A DNA stretch of 48,456 nt, from contig NZ_MVDE01000038.1 in assembly GCF_002843385.1 (NCBI RefSeq), forward strand, positions 1-48,456, written 5' to 3'. The translations under genes and the position numbers were made by a program. Positions within the stretch are counted from its first letter, which is position 1; each line of letters opens with the position of its first letter. This document shows, piece after piece, positions 1 through 8,161 of the stretch. The DNA is from Labilibaculum manganireducens. Its GTDB lineage: Bacteria > Bacteroidota > Bacteroidia > Bacteroidales > Marinifilaceae. The notes below the pieces were generated by a model. It did not search any database, was not told the DNA's origin, and saw only the letters and a program-made list of their open reading frames with translations.

Positions 1-2557
1 AAATGGATGCGCCGGTTCCTCCGGTTTCTGTCCAGGATGAGAAAGATGTTCCTGCATCGCCGTCTGTTGCAAGTACTGTTCCTACGGCTCCTGAGTTTGC
101 AATATTTTCTGCAATGCTAAAACTCTGGGAGGCTGTTACAACTGGAGTGACATCATTTATATCTGTGATATTGATTGTTATCGTTTCTGCGGCTGAAGTG
201 TTGGTTCCGTCGGAAACTGTTACGGTGTATGTGTATGAGGTTGTTGTTTCATAATCTATACCTGAGTTATCGGTTACGGTGATTGCGCCGCTTGATGCGT
301 TGATCTCAAAAATGGAGGCGCCGGTTCCTCCGGTTTCTGTCCAGGATGAGAAAGATGTTCCTGCATCGCCGTCTGTTGCAAGTACTGTTCCTACGGCTCC
401 TGAGTTTGCGATATTTTCTGCAATGCTAAAACTCTGTGAGGCTGTTACAACTGGAGTGTTGTCGTTTATATCTGTGATATTGATTGTTATCGTCTCTGCG
501 GCTGAAGTGTTGGTTCCGTCGGAAACTGTTACGGTGTATGTGTATGAGGTTGTTGTTTCATAATCTATACCTGAGTTATCGGTTACGGTGATTGCGCCGC
601 TGGAGGCATTGATCTCAAAAATGGATGCGCCGGTTCCTCCGGTTTCTGTCCAGGATGAGAAAGATGTTCCTGCATCGCCGTCTGTTGCAAGTACTGTTCC
701 TACGGCTCCTGAGTTTGCAATATTTTCTGCAATGCTAAAACTCTGAGAGGCTGTTACAACTGGAGTATTATCATCATCTATTAAAGTACAGGTAACCTGT
801 TGTGTACCCGGTTCAGTACCATTTGTCACAGAAGAAATATCGATAATTACAGTTTCATTATTTTCATCCAAATCATCATTCACTCCGGTTATTGTAGCAG
901 TACCTGTAGTATTTCCGGTAGTTATAGATATGGTTGTAGAAGACAAGGAATAATCCGTCCCTGATGTAGTCCCAGATTTTAATAAATTTACACTTACAGT
1001 CTTATTAAATGTATTTGAAAGGGTAGCTTTAACAGAAGTACTTCCTCCGTTCTCTGAAATAGAAGAAGAAGGATCCAAACTTAAGATAACTATTGGCTCT
1101 GGAGTAACCGTTAATGTTGCTGTATATGTCGAAGCGCTATAGTCTGTTCCATCGTTTACATCAAATGTAAAACTCGATGATGTTCCGTTTGTATTCAAAT
1201 ATTTTAATTTTCCTGCATCTAAATCAGCTTTTGAAACTGTTACGTTGTTGCTTAAAGCCGATTCACCTCCATTCACAGTTCCACTTCCATCACTATCAAT
1301 CCATAAAGTTCCATTACTTGGAACTGCTGTAATCCTAACATGATCAAGAGGATCACCATCACCATCAGAATAACTAAAATCTGAAGTTGAAAAAGCATAA
1401 GCTGTATTTTCATAAATTAGCGAAGCTGTGAAAGAAGAAGCTGTAGGTTTTGTATTTAAGCTGGCTGTATTTGATATATCAGCAAGGGTAATACTTCTAA
1501 ATTCAAAGTTTGAACTTGAACTATTAAGATCATATGTAATACTTATTTCTGCTACATTAGCATAACCTGCCGCTGGCCATGCTGATGAAAAACCAAAATC
1601 ACTTATTTTATAATCGATTCCCGTACCAATAGACTCACTTCCTGACAAAGAGTGAGTAGCAATCACACTTCCCGAATAGTCTTTAAGAGTTATATCAAAT
1701 TGTGATACGGTCCATGTAAGCCCTGCTGAGCCAACTGTTAAATCTTTAACTGTCGCTGTCTTCATTGTTGTGCCTCCCTCCGCTTTGATCACAACCGTTG
1801 CAGTTTTAGTATCTTCCAAATAGATAACTGTACTCCAAGACGCAAAAGCATTACTAACCTTAAATTTATCTCCCTGTGTTTTAAAACCTGAACCACCCGA
1901 GTCAGCAGCTCCTAAAGTACCAAAATCATAAGTTCCATCTGCTGTACCAGTTGTGGTTAATACCCAGTTATATGTTTTTTGAACTTCATCCAATAAATAT
2001 TTATTATTGTTCAATGGTCCTGTTTGTACCTCCAGATCCCAATTTCCTCCCAAATTTACATTCCCTGTTAAATCATTTGAAGCAGCAATATCTGCTTTTG
2101 TCAATTCACTTAAATGCTGTATAAATTTATTTCCTGAGCTTCCGCCAGCAACATTACATCCATAAATTAAAATATCACCGGTTTCAGAAAGAGTATTTCC
2201 TATAGTTAACAGTTGATCAGAATAATTATCAATATTATTGTTATTTAAGGAAACTGCTCCCAAATTAACTACCCCTTTATTTCCGTGAGAAATAATATGA
2301 ATTGCATTCACACCACTCTTTCCTTTCAGAAATTCGGCCATTTGATCCAAACCATTCAAATTTGAATCAATTAGCAGTACCTCCGCCTGATCACTTATTC
2401 CCTCAACTAAGGTTTGGTAATCAACTACTGAGGTAAAGACAAAGACGACCTCTGATTTGTTTTTTTGCTCAGTAGAAGCATAAATATATTGGCCATACTC
2501 CAGAAAAGAAGTCAAAATGGCAAAAAAAACAATAAATCTTTTGTATAAATTTTTCAT
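1..2557 (-). CDS. Giant DUF4347 / Calx-beta / cadherin-repeat surface adhesin (3' end beyond the window)
   Basis: Read by hand on the minus strand: the ATG is at 2557 and the frame stays open to the window edge, giving 852 visible residues; the C-terminus is missing. Residues 1-27 look like a signal peptide. Residues about 36-190 are a DUF4347 domain with IHIISHGNKG (His91) and ILIYGCNVAGG (Cys134), a caspase-like His/Cys pattern. A beta-rich stretch follows, then a cadherin-like domain (about 380-480), a Calx-beta domain (about 485-595, ending in a LIDDD acidic motif) and near-identical 103-residue cadherin repeats carrying ITDINDNTPVV and ATDGDAG calcium-binding motifs. The family is secreted or surface-bound and usually adhesive. 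It is last in a minus-strand series after three tail-collar genes. A C-terminal secretion signal (for example type IX) cannot be seen here. Confidence 0.87.
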   Translation of the reverse strand, partial: MKNLYKRFIVFFAILTSFLEYGQYIYASTEQKNKSEVVFVFTSVVDYQTLVEGISDQAEVLLIDSNLNGLDQMAEFLKGKSGVNAIHIISHGNKGVVNLGAVSLNNNNIDNYSDQLLTIGNTLSETGDILIYGCNVAGGSSGNKFIQHLSELTKADIAASNDLTGNVNLGGNWDLEVQTGPLNNNKYLLDEVQKTYNWVLTTTGTADGTYDFGTLGAADSGGSGFKTQGDKFKVSNAFASWSTVIYLEDTKTATVVIKAEGGTTMKTATVKDLTVGSAGLTWTVSQFDITLKDYSGSVIATHSLSGSESIGTGIDYKISDFGFSSAWPAAGYANVAEISITYDLNSSSSNFEFRSITLADISNTASLNTKPTASSFTASLIYENTAYAFSTSDFSYSDGDGDPLDHVRITAVPSNGTLWIDSDGSGTVNGGESALSNNVTVSKADLDAGKLKYLNTNGTSSSFTFDVNDGTDYSASTYTATLTVTPEPIVILSLDPSSSISENGGSTSVKATLSNTFNKTVSVNLLKSGTTSGTDYSLSSTTISITTGNTTGTATITGVNDDLDENNETVIIDISSVTNGTEPGTQQVTCTLIDDDNTPVVTASQSFSIAENIANSGAVGTVLATDGDAGTSFSSWTETGGTGASIFEINASSGAITVTDNSGIDYETTTSYTYTVTVSDGTNTSAAETITINITDINDNTPVVTASQSFSIAENIANSGAVGTVLATDGDAGTSFSSWTETGGTGASIFEINASSGAITVTDNSGIDYETTTSYTYTVTVSDGTNTSAAETITINITDINDVTPVVTASQSFSIAENIANSGAVGTVLATDGDAGTSFSSWTETGGTGASI
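9..760 (-). repeat. 309-bp tandem repeats encoding cadherin domains
   Basis: The string gcgccggttcctcc recurs at 9, 318 and 627, an exact period of 309 bp (103 codons, one cadherin domain). The first two units differ at only a handful of bases, for example around 128 versus 436 and 149-155 versus 458-464. The third is cut where it joins the Calx-beta coding sequence near 760. Such identity points to recent duplication or gene conversion. More units probably continue to the left, and short-read assemblies may have collapsed them. Confidence 0.9.
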
Positions 2558-2598
2558 AACCCCTGGATTTTAATCTTTAATACTCATTTCAACAGAGC

Positions 2599-2628
2599 AG
2601 GTCTTAAAGCTAAACAGCCTTAAGACCT
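2599..2628 (-). other. Inverted repeat between tail-collar gene and adhesin gene
   Basis: AGGTCTTAA at 2599-2607 pairs with TTAAGACCT at 2620-2628, a perfect 9-bp stem with a 12-nt loop. It lies in the 122-bp gap between the last tail-collar stop and the adhesin start. No T-tract follows on the minus strand, so it is not a typical terminator. It could be a partial attenuator or an mRNA-stabilising hairpin; function is inferred only. Confidence 0.45.
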
Positions 2629-2679
2629 TACTTCATAAGTTCTTTACTATATGTGAATTACATCATAAAATAATGACTA

Positions 2680-3231
2680 TTAATTTCTTGATGGAAATAA
2701 ACCATTAACACATATAATATAATTACATGCCAAATATGGTTGCATGTTATTATGAGGTATACTTTGACCTGCCTCTCCAATAGCTGCGCCATTCATTTGA
2801 GTATTAGGCGTTTGATTTGAATACGCTGCATTTTGATAAGTATAACTATCTCTACCTGCTGTAATCACACCGTTTGAAGCTGCCGGATAAGCCCCTGAAG
2901 GAGAATTAAGATCTCCATTTCCCTGAGCTGCTTTCATTGTATGTGAATGTTGAGGCATTTGCTGCTCTGATAGAGTCAACTGAGAAGCACCACCTCTTTG
3001 AGACAGTTGATAATAACTTAGTCCAGGCCCTCTTCCTGTACCTATTGCAACTTTTTGCCTAAGATCCGGCAAAGCAAAATTTGTTCTTGCATCTCCTCCA
3101 TAGTAAGAACTAATGATGGCAAATAAAGGTGTATACTCTTGTATGGTTAACATTTCTCCATCGCAAAACATCCATCCTCTTGGAGCAAAATTGCCTGCAA
3201 AAAACCTAATTTCTCCTATATATCCTTCCAT
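2680..3231 (-). CDS. Tail-collar domain protein, Mdp-like (copy 3)
   Basis: 183 residues beginning at an ATG. The N-terminus (GYIGEIRFFAGNFAPRGWMF, then CDG) and the following YGGDARTNFALPDLRQK match the phage tail-collar / microcystin-dependent protein (Mdp) family. Family members resemble the collar part of phage short tail fibres, but free-standing chromosomal copies like these are not part of a visible prophage. The C-terminal NYIICVNGLFPSRN is conserved in all three neighbours. Here the collar motif is followed by a Gly/Ser/Asn-rich middle. It sits 12 bp after copy 2 and directly upstream of the adhesin gene. The biological role is unknown; a secreted or surface accessory of the adhesin is only an inference. 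Confidence 0.85.
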   Translation of the reverse strand: MEGYIGEIRFFAGNFAPRGWMFCDGEMLTIQEYTPLFAIISSYYGGDARTNFALPDLRQKVAIGTGRGPGLSYYQLSQRGGASQLTLSEQQMPQHSHTMKAAQGNGDLNSPSGAYPAASNGVITAGRDSYTYQNAAYSNQTPNTQMNGAAIGEAGQSIPHNNMQPYLACNYIICVNGLFPSRN

Positions 3232-3243
3232 AATTTTATTTTT

Positions 3244-3792
3244 TTAATTTCTTGATGGAAATAAGCCTTTAACACATATTATATAGTTCATTCCTATATA
3301 AGGCTGCATATTATTATGTGGTTTCCCGCCACCTTCAGAGGAAAGAGTTCCTTGGTTCATATCTATAGTAGTTTGCATATTTTCGGAATATGAAACTGAA
3401 TTAACTGGATAAGTATCTCTTCCTACAGTTACACTTCCAATTGGTTGTGCAATCACCATATCTTGTGGAACAATTTCATTACCTTCCTGATTATAAACAT
3501 AAAGATCGTGAGTATGCTCCGGAATATTTTCTGTAGCAAGAATTACGGCTTCCTGTCCTCCCATGTCTCCCACATCCAGTCCTACTCTACTGTCAGGACT
3601 TATGCCTGTTCTTCCCCTAAAGTCTGGCAATGCAAAATTAGCTCTGCCATCACCTCCATAATAAGTACCTAAAAGAGAATAAAGTGCCTGATTTTGTGCT
3701 ATAGGCAGTAGCTGTCCCGTGCAATACTCCCAATTACGAGGTGCAAAACTTCCTGCAAAAAATCTGATTTCACCTAAATATCCATCATCCAT
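3244..3792 (-). CDS. Tail-collar domain protein, Mdp-like (copy 2)
   Basis: 182 residues with the family signature MDDGYLGEIRFFAGSFAPRN at the start, a central YGGDGRANFALPDFRGR and the C-terminal NYIICVKGLFPSRN. It is clearly paralogous to the genes on both sides, but the middle (about residues 70-150) has diverged, as expected where the tip domain specialises. No signal peptide is visible, as in the other copies. It is separated from copy 3 by 12 bp, so the two are almost certainly co-transcribed. No phage structural genes occur nearby. Confidence 0.85.
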   Translation of the reverse strand: MDDGYLGEIRFFAGSFAPRNWEYCTGQLLPIAQNQALYSLLGTYYGGDGRANFALPDFRGRTGISPDSRVGLDVGDMGGQEAVILATENIPEHTHDLYVYNQEGNEIVPQDMVIAQPIGSVTVGRDTYPVNSVSYSENMQTTIDMNQGTLSSEGGGKPHNNMQPYIGMNYIICVKGLFPSRN

Positions 3793-3807
3793 ATTGTTTC
3801 TTTTTAA

Positions 3808-3923
3808 TTAATTTCTTGTTGGTATTATTGATCTAAACAAATAATATAATTAATACTGAAATAAGAGTGCATATTGCTATGTCCCAATCATTTCCTGAAT
3901 CTGCTAAGGACTTAGGATTTATA
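3808..3923 (-). pseudogene. Decayed 3' fragment of a fourth tail-collar gene
   Basis: On the minus strand this stretch reads NPKSLADSGN in one frame and then, after a frameshift, GHSNMHSYFSINYIICLDQ before a stop. These align with NPKSVGNAGGSTQHYNVQPF and GINYVICLQGLYPSRN at the end of the adjacent intact gene. Even the terminal TTGTTTA...AAGAAATTAA resembles the ends of the other copies. It is therefore a remnant of about 115 bp left by duplication or deletion in the array, with no start codon. Confidence 0.75.
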
Positions 3924-4484
3924 TCAAGTATTTCTTGAGGGGTAAAGTCCCTGTAAACAAATAACATAATTTATCCCCAAAAAAGGCTGTACATTATAAT
4001 GTTGTGTACTACCACCTGCATTCCCTACAGATTTTGGGTTCATTGGTTCTAAATTAGTTGTGCTTTTTGTGAAATTTGTATTTTGTCCGGTATAAGTACT
4101 ACCTTCTTGCTGGAACTGTCCATAAGACAATGCAAATACGGCATCTTCAGGTTGTTGTTCATTTCCTTCTGTTCCAACAGCTTTTAATGAATGGGTATGA
4201 CTGGGCAAGCTATCAACTGTTAAGGTTGATATTTCCATACCTGATATTTGTCCAAGCCAACGTTCTGTAAGGCCTGGCCCAGTTCCTACTCCTACAGGAA
4301 TACGCCCACGAAAATCAGGCAAACCAAAAGTTGATCTCCCATCTCCTCCGTAAACTGTTCCCAAAAGTGAGAAAAGAGCATCATTGTCAGCTATTGGTAA
4401 CAAAGAACCATCGCAATAATGCCATCCACGAGGTGCAAAGTTCCCCGCAAATAGTCTGATTTCTCCTAAATATCCGTCATCCAT
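3924..4484 (-). CDS. Tail-collar domain protein, Mdp-like (copy 1)
   Basis: 186 residues starting MDDGYLGEIRLFAGNFAPRG, with YGGDGRSTFGLPDFRGR in the collar motif and NYVICLQGLYPSRNT at the C-terminus. It is the first of the three intact tandem copies in transcription order, 30 bp after the formyltransferase gene. Its C-terminal 38 codons were duplicated to make the decayed fragment downstream. The close arrangement suggests one transcription unit from the formyltransferase through to the adhesin. Confidence 0.85.
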   Translation of the reverse strand: MDDGYLGEIRLFAGNFAPRGWHYCDGSLLPIADNDALFSLLGTVYGGDGRSTFGLPDFRGRIPVGVGTGPGLTERWLGQISGMEISTLTVDSLPSHTHSLKAVGTEGNEQQPEDAVFALSYGQFQQEGSTYTGQNTNFTKSTTNLEPMNPKSVGNAGGSTQHYNVQPFLGINYVICLQGLYPSRNT

Positions 4485-4514
4485 AATTTAAGTTTTAAGA
4501 TTAATATTCCATTC

Positions 4515-5474
4515 CTATATTAAATCAATTGTTTCTAAACGATCAACTGGTCTTCCGAAAGCATTTCCCGTTCTTATTCCCATATTGAATAGTTTTACTC
4601 CAGACAAAAAGCCCTCTCTTGTATGAGTAACTGTGATCCTAATGCATCTGTCATCAGAACAATAAACAATCAGTCCATAAATTGCATCCGCATGTATAAT
4701 TTGTCCGGGATTTGCTATAATCTTTTGTTCCATATCAACAGGGGCAACCTCTAAAATGAACAGTTCAAGACCATTAATTGTAGTCTTTGCACCTCCATAT
4801 TTAGGATTTGAAGCATTTACCAAATACTCGATATCATCTGATGTTTGATTTTCCCAGTCAATTATTAAATCCTTCTCATCTGGTTTTTTTGAGTAAACAA
4901 TGCCATCAAACTCTAATACTAGTGAAGAAAACTCTTCTGCTACTTGCTTCCTTATTACCTTATTTATTAAAGTTGTATTGTGTAAACCAAGACGCTGACT
5001 GTGCAAGCCGTAAGTCTCTCCAGGTATAATTGGAATTTTCTCCTGCAATATCACTGGACCTTCATCTATATCCTCATTTATGTAGTGAATGGTTACCCCC
5101 CCATTAACTTCCTTATTTTTAAATTGCCAGAAAATAGGATCATTCCCCTTATATTGAGGTAAAAGCCCAAAATGAAAATTAACAAATCCATAATCTAATA
5201 ATTCCAATACACTCTTAGGAAAAAACCAAGGAAAAGTTAAAACCCAAACACTATCAACCTGATTGTTCTTAAGAAAATTTTCAATAGTATTTACCCAACT
5301 ATTTCGTGATAAACAGATTAATTCTACATTTAAATCCATCATCTCTAATGGAGGCAATAAAAAACGCTTGCTCTTTTCAGGAATACAAACGCCAACTAAT
5401 ACTCCCATCTTTTTAAGTTGTAGAATAGTAGGAAAAGCTAATAAATCCGAATTACAACAAACTAATATTTTCAT
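4515..5474 (-). CDS. Formyltransferase-family protein (Fmt-like N-terminal domain)
   Basis: 319 residues counted from the ATG at 5474; a GTG two codons upstream is also in frame. The N-terminal two-thirds match the formyl-transferase fold shared by Fmt, PurN and sugar N-formyltransferases. The sequence VNFHFGLLPQYKGNDPIFWQ carries the catalytic Asn and His, and the Asp lies in INEDIDEGPV. The C-terminal part resembles an Fmt-type C-domain (ASNPKYGGAKTTINGLELFI). It is not obviously the housekeeping methionyl-tRNA formyltransferase, because it sits at the head of the tail-collar/adhesin series instead of next to def. The family uses 10-formyl-tetrahydrofolate to formylate an amine; the substrate here is unknown. 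Confidence 0.82.
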   Translation of the reverse strand: MKILVCCNSDLLAFPTILQLKKMGVLVGVCIPEKSKRFLLPPLEMMDLNVELICLSRNSWVNTIENFLKNNQVDSVWVLTFPWFFPKSVLELLDYGFVNFHFGLLPQYKGNDPIFWQFKNKEVNGGVTIHYINEDIDEGPVILQEKIPIIPGETYGLHSQRLGLHNTTLINKVIRKQVAEEFSSLVLEFDGIVYSKKPDEKDLIIDWENQTSDDIEYLVNASNPKYGGAKTTINGLELFILEVAPVDMEQKIIANPGQIIHADAIYGLIVYCSDDRCIRITVTHTREGFLSGVKLFNMGIRTGNAFGRPVDRLETIDLI

Positions 5475-6134
5475 TATCACAAGTGAGTTAAAAGAGAAGA
5501 ATTAAAATAGTTAAAACACCGTTAAATAATATTTATGATAAGTATAATCTTCTTAAAACTTAATTGGAAAACAATTCCTTATCTCCAATAATTTCATGCT
5601 ATCTCCTAAGAAAATGAACTTATTATTTGCGATTTCCAGTGTATCATAACGCAACATTATCATTTGATTTATTAATTTAATTAATTCCATTAACATTTGC
5701 AAAAATATTATTAAACCACTTTTACGTGCCACTAATAAAAAAAACAAAGAAAAACACGAATAAACTTAATAAAAACAAAGACTTCAGAAGTATTTATCCT
5801 AATAAACTATTTTTATATTCAGAAATACTAAATATAGAATCAAACACTTCTAAATACTGACGTTTGCAGGAAAATGCATATTCCTATAAAAAAATATGAT
5901 AGTAACTTGGAAACACAAAATCTTATAGAATCAAGATTTTTGTAAAAAAAGATTTTGAATGGAGGGGGTATAAGAATTAATCAAACCAAAAATGAATTGG
6001 CTTTTTAAAATTAGCTGAGCTGTTTAAAATAAAAGATTGCATGGCGTTTTTGGGAGCGATACTGAGACACAACAAAGTATCAGAAAAAAGACTGTAAGTC
6101 ACATGCGAAAATAATCCACTAACAGGTAATAATC
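5475..6134. other. AT-rich intergenic region without a convincing gene
   Basis: About 660 bp between the formyltransferase start and the MazG-like stop. Only a 64-residue hydrophobic open frame exists and it has no family features. A hairpin (AAAATCTT 5917-5924 with AAGATTTT 5933-5940) with T-rich flanks could end transcription from the MazG side. A CAAAAATA at 5700-5707 fits a minus-strand -7 element (TATTTTTG), but no good -33 partner is seen, so the promoter for the surface locus remains unplaced. Confidence 0.5.
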
Positions 6135-6473
6135 CTATTTTAGCTTATCATTTGCCAGATGCCTGTTCATATCCCTGTGAGTTTTCTTTTCCAGATTCTT
6201 CTGAAATGCTTCGTTTAAATCGACTCCTGTCTGATTTGCCAGGCACATTAAAACCCACAGAACATCAGCCATTTCATCAGCCAAATCAACTTTCTTGTCG
6301 CTTTCTTTGAAAGATTGTTCACCATATTTTCTGGAGATAATTCGAGCCACCTCTCCTACCTCTTCGGTCAAAATAGCCATGTTGGTCAATTCATTAAAAT
6401 AACGAACTCCATATTTTTTGATCCATTGATCAACTTTCTCCTGGGCTTCCTTAATTCCTATCTGATTCATCAT
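6135..6473 (-). CDS. MazG-like nucleotide pyrophosphohydrolase
   Basis: 112 residues, a single all-alpha MazG domain. The metal-binding pattern is visible as TEEVGEVARI (EExxE) and DLADEMADVLWVL (ExxD), which bind Mg2+ in enzymes that hydrolyse (d)NTPs to monophosphates. The protein is half the length of E. coli MazG, so it belongs to the single-domain group that acts as a dimer. Its start codon directly follows the dtd stop, so the two are co-transcribed. A role in removing aberrant nucleotides is family knowledge; the true substrate is not known. Confidence 0.9.
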   Translation of the reverse strand: MMNQIGIKEAQEKVDQWIKKYGVRYFNELTNMAILTEEVGEVARIISRKYGEQSFKESDKKVDLADEMADVLWVLMCLANQTGVDLNEAFQKNLEKKTHRDMNRHLANDKLK

Positions 6474-6926
6474 CTATTCCTTGTTTTTAGTATCCATTAC
6501 AATGGTAACCGGACCATCGTTAACCAATGAAACCTGCATTTCGGCACCAAATTTTCCCGTTTCCACCTTCTTTCCTGATTCTTTCTGCAAACGAGCAACA
6601 AAATCCTCGTACAGAGGAATTGAAATATCAGGTTTTGCGGCTGTAATATAAGATGGTCTGTTCCCTTTTCTGGTTTTAGCATGCAAAGTAAACTGACTGA
6701 TTACCAAAATATTTCCATCCACTTCAAGTAAAGATTTATTCATTACTCCTTCCTCATCGTCAAAAATTCGAAGATGACAGATTTTTTTACTCAACCATTC
6801 TGAATCCTCTTCCGTATCAGCTTTCTCTATTCCCACCAACACCAGCAATCCTTTCGATATCTGACCGATTATTTCAGAATCTACACGCACAGAAGCTTGA
6901 GTAACCCGCTGAACCACAACTCGCAT
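6474..6926 (-). CDS. dtd: D-aminoacyl-tRNA deacylase
   Basis: 150 residues, full length for DTD. It hydrolyses D-aminoacyl-tRNA (and Gly-tRNA-Ala), protecting translation from D-amino acids. The two signature motifs are present: SQFTL (residues about 77-81) and the cross-subunit NDGPVTIVMD near the C-terminus, corresponding to the Gly-cisPro chiral filter. The start MRVVVQRVTQASV is typical. The MazG-like gene follows with no gap, and the lplA gene is divergent. Cytosolic homodimer. Confidence 0.96.
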   Translation of the reverse strand: MRVVVQRVTQASVRVDSEIIGQISKGLLVLVGIEKADTEEDSEWLSKKICHLRIFDDEEGVMNKSLLEVDGNILVISQFTLHAKTRKGNRPSYITAAKPDISIPLYEDFVARLQKESGKKVETGKFGAEMQVSLVNDGPVTIVMDTKNKE

Positions 6927-7109
6927 ATCAATATATTTATTAAATGTTAAAATTAATTGTTCCTCTCAAATATAACACATCATATTCATGTAAAAAAGAT
7001 ATTGCTAAAGCCGTTTTTTCAGACCTCTACACTATTAAAATTGATTCTAAATTAAGATATTTCCCAATTAATAATGATATTTGTAATTCGTTACAAAAAA
7101 AAGTAAAGC

Positions 7110-8093
7110 ATGTTGTATTTCATCAGTTCATCTACCAATCCCGTTTTTAACATTGCCTGCGAAGAGTATTTGCTAAAAAACCATGAAGATGATTTTTTCT
7201 TCCTGTATACCAATACTCCTGCATTAATTGTAGGAAAACATCAAAATACTCTGGCTGAAATCAATCTCGACAAAGCTGAACAGGAAAATATACCTGTTGT
7301 TAGGCGAATGTCAGGTGGAGGAACCGTTTTTCACGATAAAGGAAATCTAAATTACTGCTTTATCAAGAGTGGAGAAAAAAGCAAATTGGTTGATTTTCAA
7401 AAATACAGTCAGCCAATTATCGATACTCTTCAAAAGCTGCACGTAAACGCTAAATTTGAAGGAAAAAGCGATTTAACGATCGATGGAAAGAAATTTTCAG
7501 GGAATGCTTCACACATTTTTAAGAACAAGCTTATGCAGCATGGCACAATGCTATTCTCAAGCGATTTAAAGCGCCTAAACCAGTTGTTGAAAGTAAACCC
7601 TCTCAAGTTTAAAGATCGAGGCATAAGATCCATTAGAAGTAAGGTAACAAACATCTCTGAATATCTTTCCCATTCCATGAGTATCGACAACTTTGCTCAA
7701 TTAATTTTAACAGATTTGACAACGAAATTTCCAGATGCCAAGGAATTTGAACTATCGGCAATTGATATTGAAAAGATAGAAGCTTTAATGGCAGAGAAAT
7801 ACAACAACTGGGAATGGAATTATGGCTACTCTCCCAACTACATCTTTGAAAAACTCAGTAATTTTTCGGGGGGAATTATATTAGAGGTTAGCATGACAGT
7901 AGAGAAAGGAATAATTAAAAACCTTAATTTATTAGGTAATTGCCTGGTAGAAAACCACATTTTGGACTTTAAAAGCTTAATGATCGGTCAATATCACGAC
8001 AAAGACACTGTATATAAATACCTTAACAATCTAAATACAAACCTATACTTTAAACATATCACACAAAAAGAGATTTTGTCGGCATTTTTTTAA
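7110..8093 (+). CDS. lplA: Lipoate-protein ligase
   Basis: 327 residues. It activates free lipoate with ATP and transfers it to lysine in E2 and GcvH proteins. The lipoate-binding RRMSGGGTVFHDKGNLNYCF block (residues about 65-84) is clear, and GKKFSGNA holds the adenylate-binding lysine. The C-terminal small domain is present, so this is a single-chain LplA. It is transcribed alone on the plus strand, divergent from dtd and convergent with uvrC. No terminator is obvious in the 68-bp gap to uvrC. Confidence 0.93.
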   Translation: MLYFISSSTNPVFNIACEEYLLKNHEDDFFFLYTNTPALIVGKHQNTLAEINLDKAEQENIPVVRRMSGGGTVFHDKGNLNYCFIKSGEKSKLVDFQKYSQPIIDTLQKLHVNAKFEGKSDLTIDGKKFSGNASHIFKNKLMQHGTMLFSSDLKRLNQLLKVNPLKFKDRGIRSIRSKVTNISEYLSHSMSIDNFAQLILTDLTTKFPDAKEFELSAIDIEKIEALMAEKYNNWEWNYGYSPNYIFEKLSNFSGGIILEVSMTVEKGIIKNLNLLGNCLVENHILDFKSLMIGQYHDKDTVYKYLNNLNTNLYFKHITQKEILSAFF

Positions 8094-8161
8094 CGGTTTG
8101 AATTATTATAGAATTAAAACTGCGCTGAATAAATATTCAAGTAACTTCTCAAATAAAATCT

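Noticed and set aside
2680-4484. Prophage or contractile tail island
   Set aside because: Only tail-collar domain genes occur; no sheath, tube, baseplate, terminase, portal or integrase is present.
5553-5747. 64-residue minus-strand ORF in the large gap
   Set aside because: Hydrophobic, AT-driven composition, no family features and no clear promoter; likely chance.
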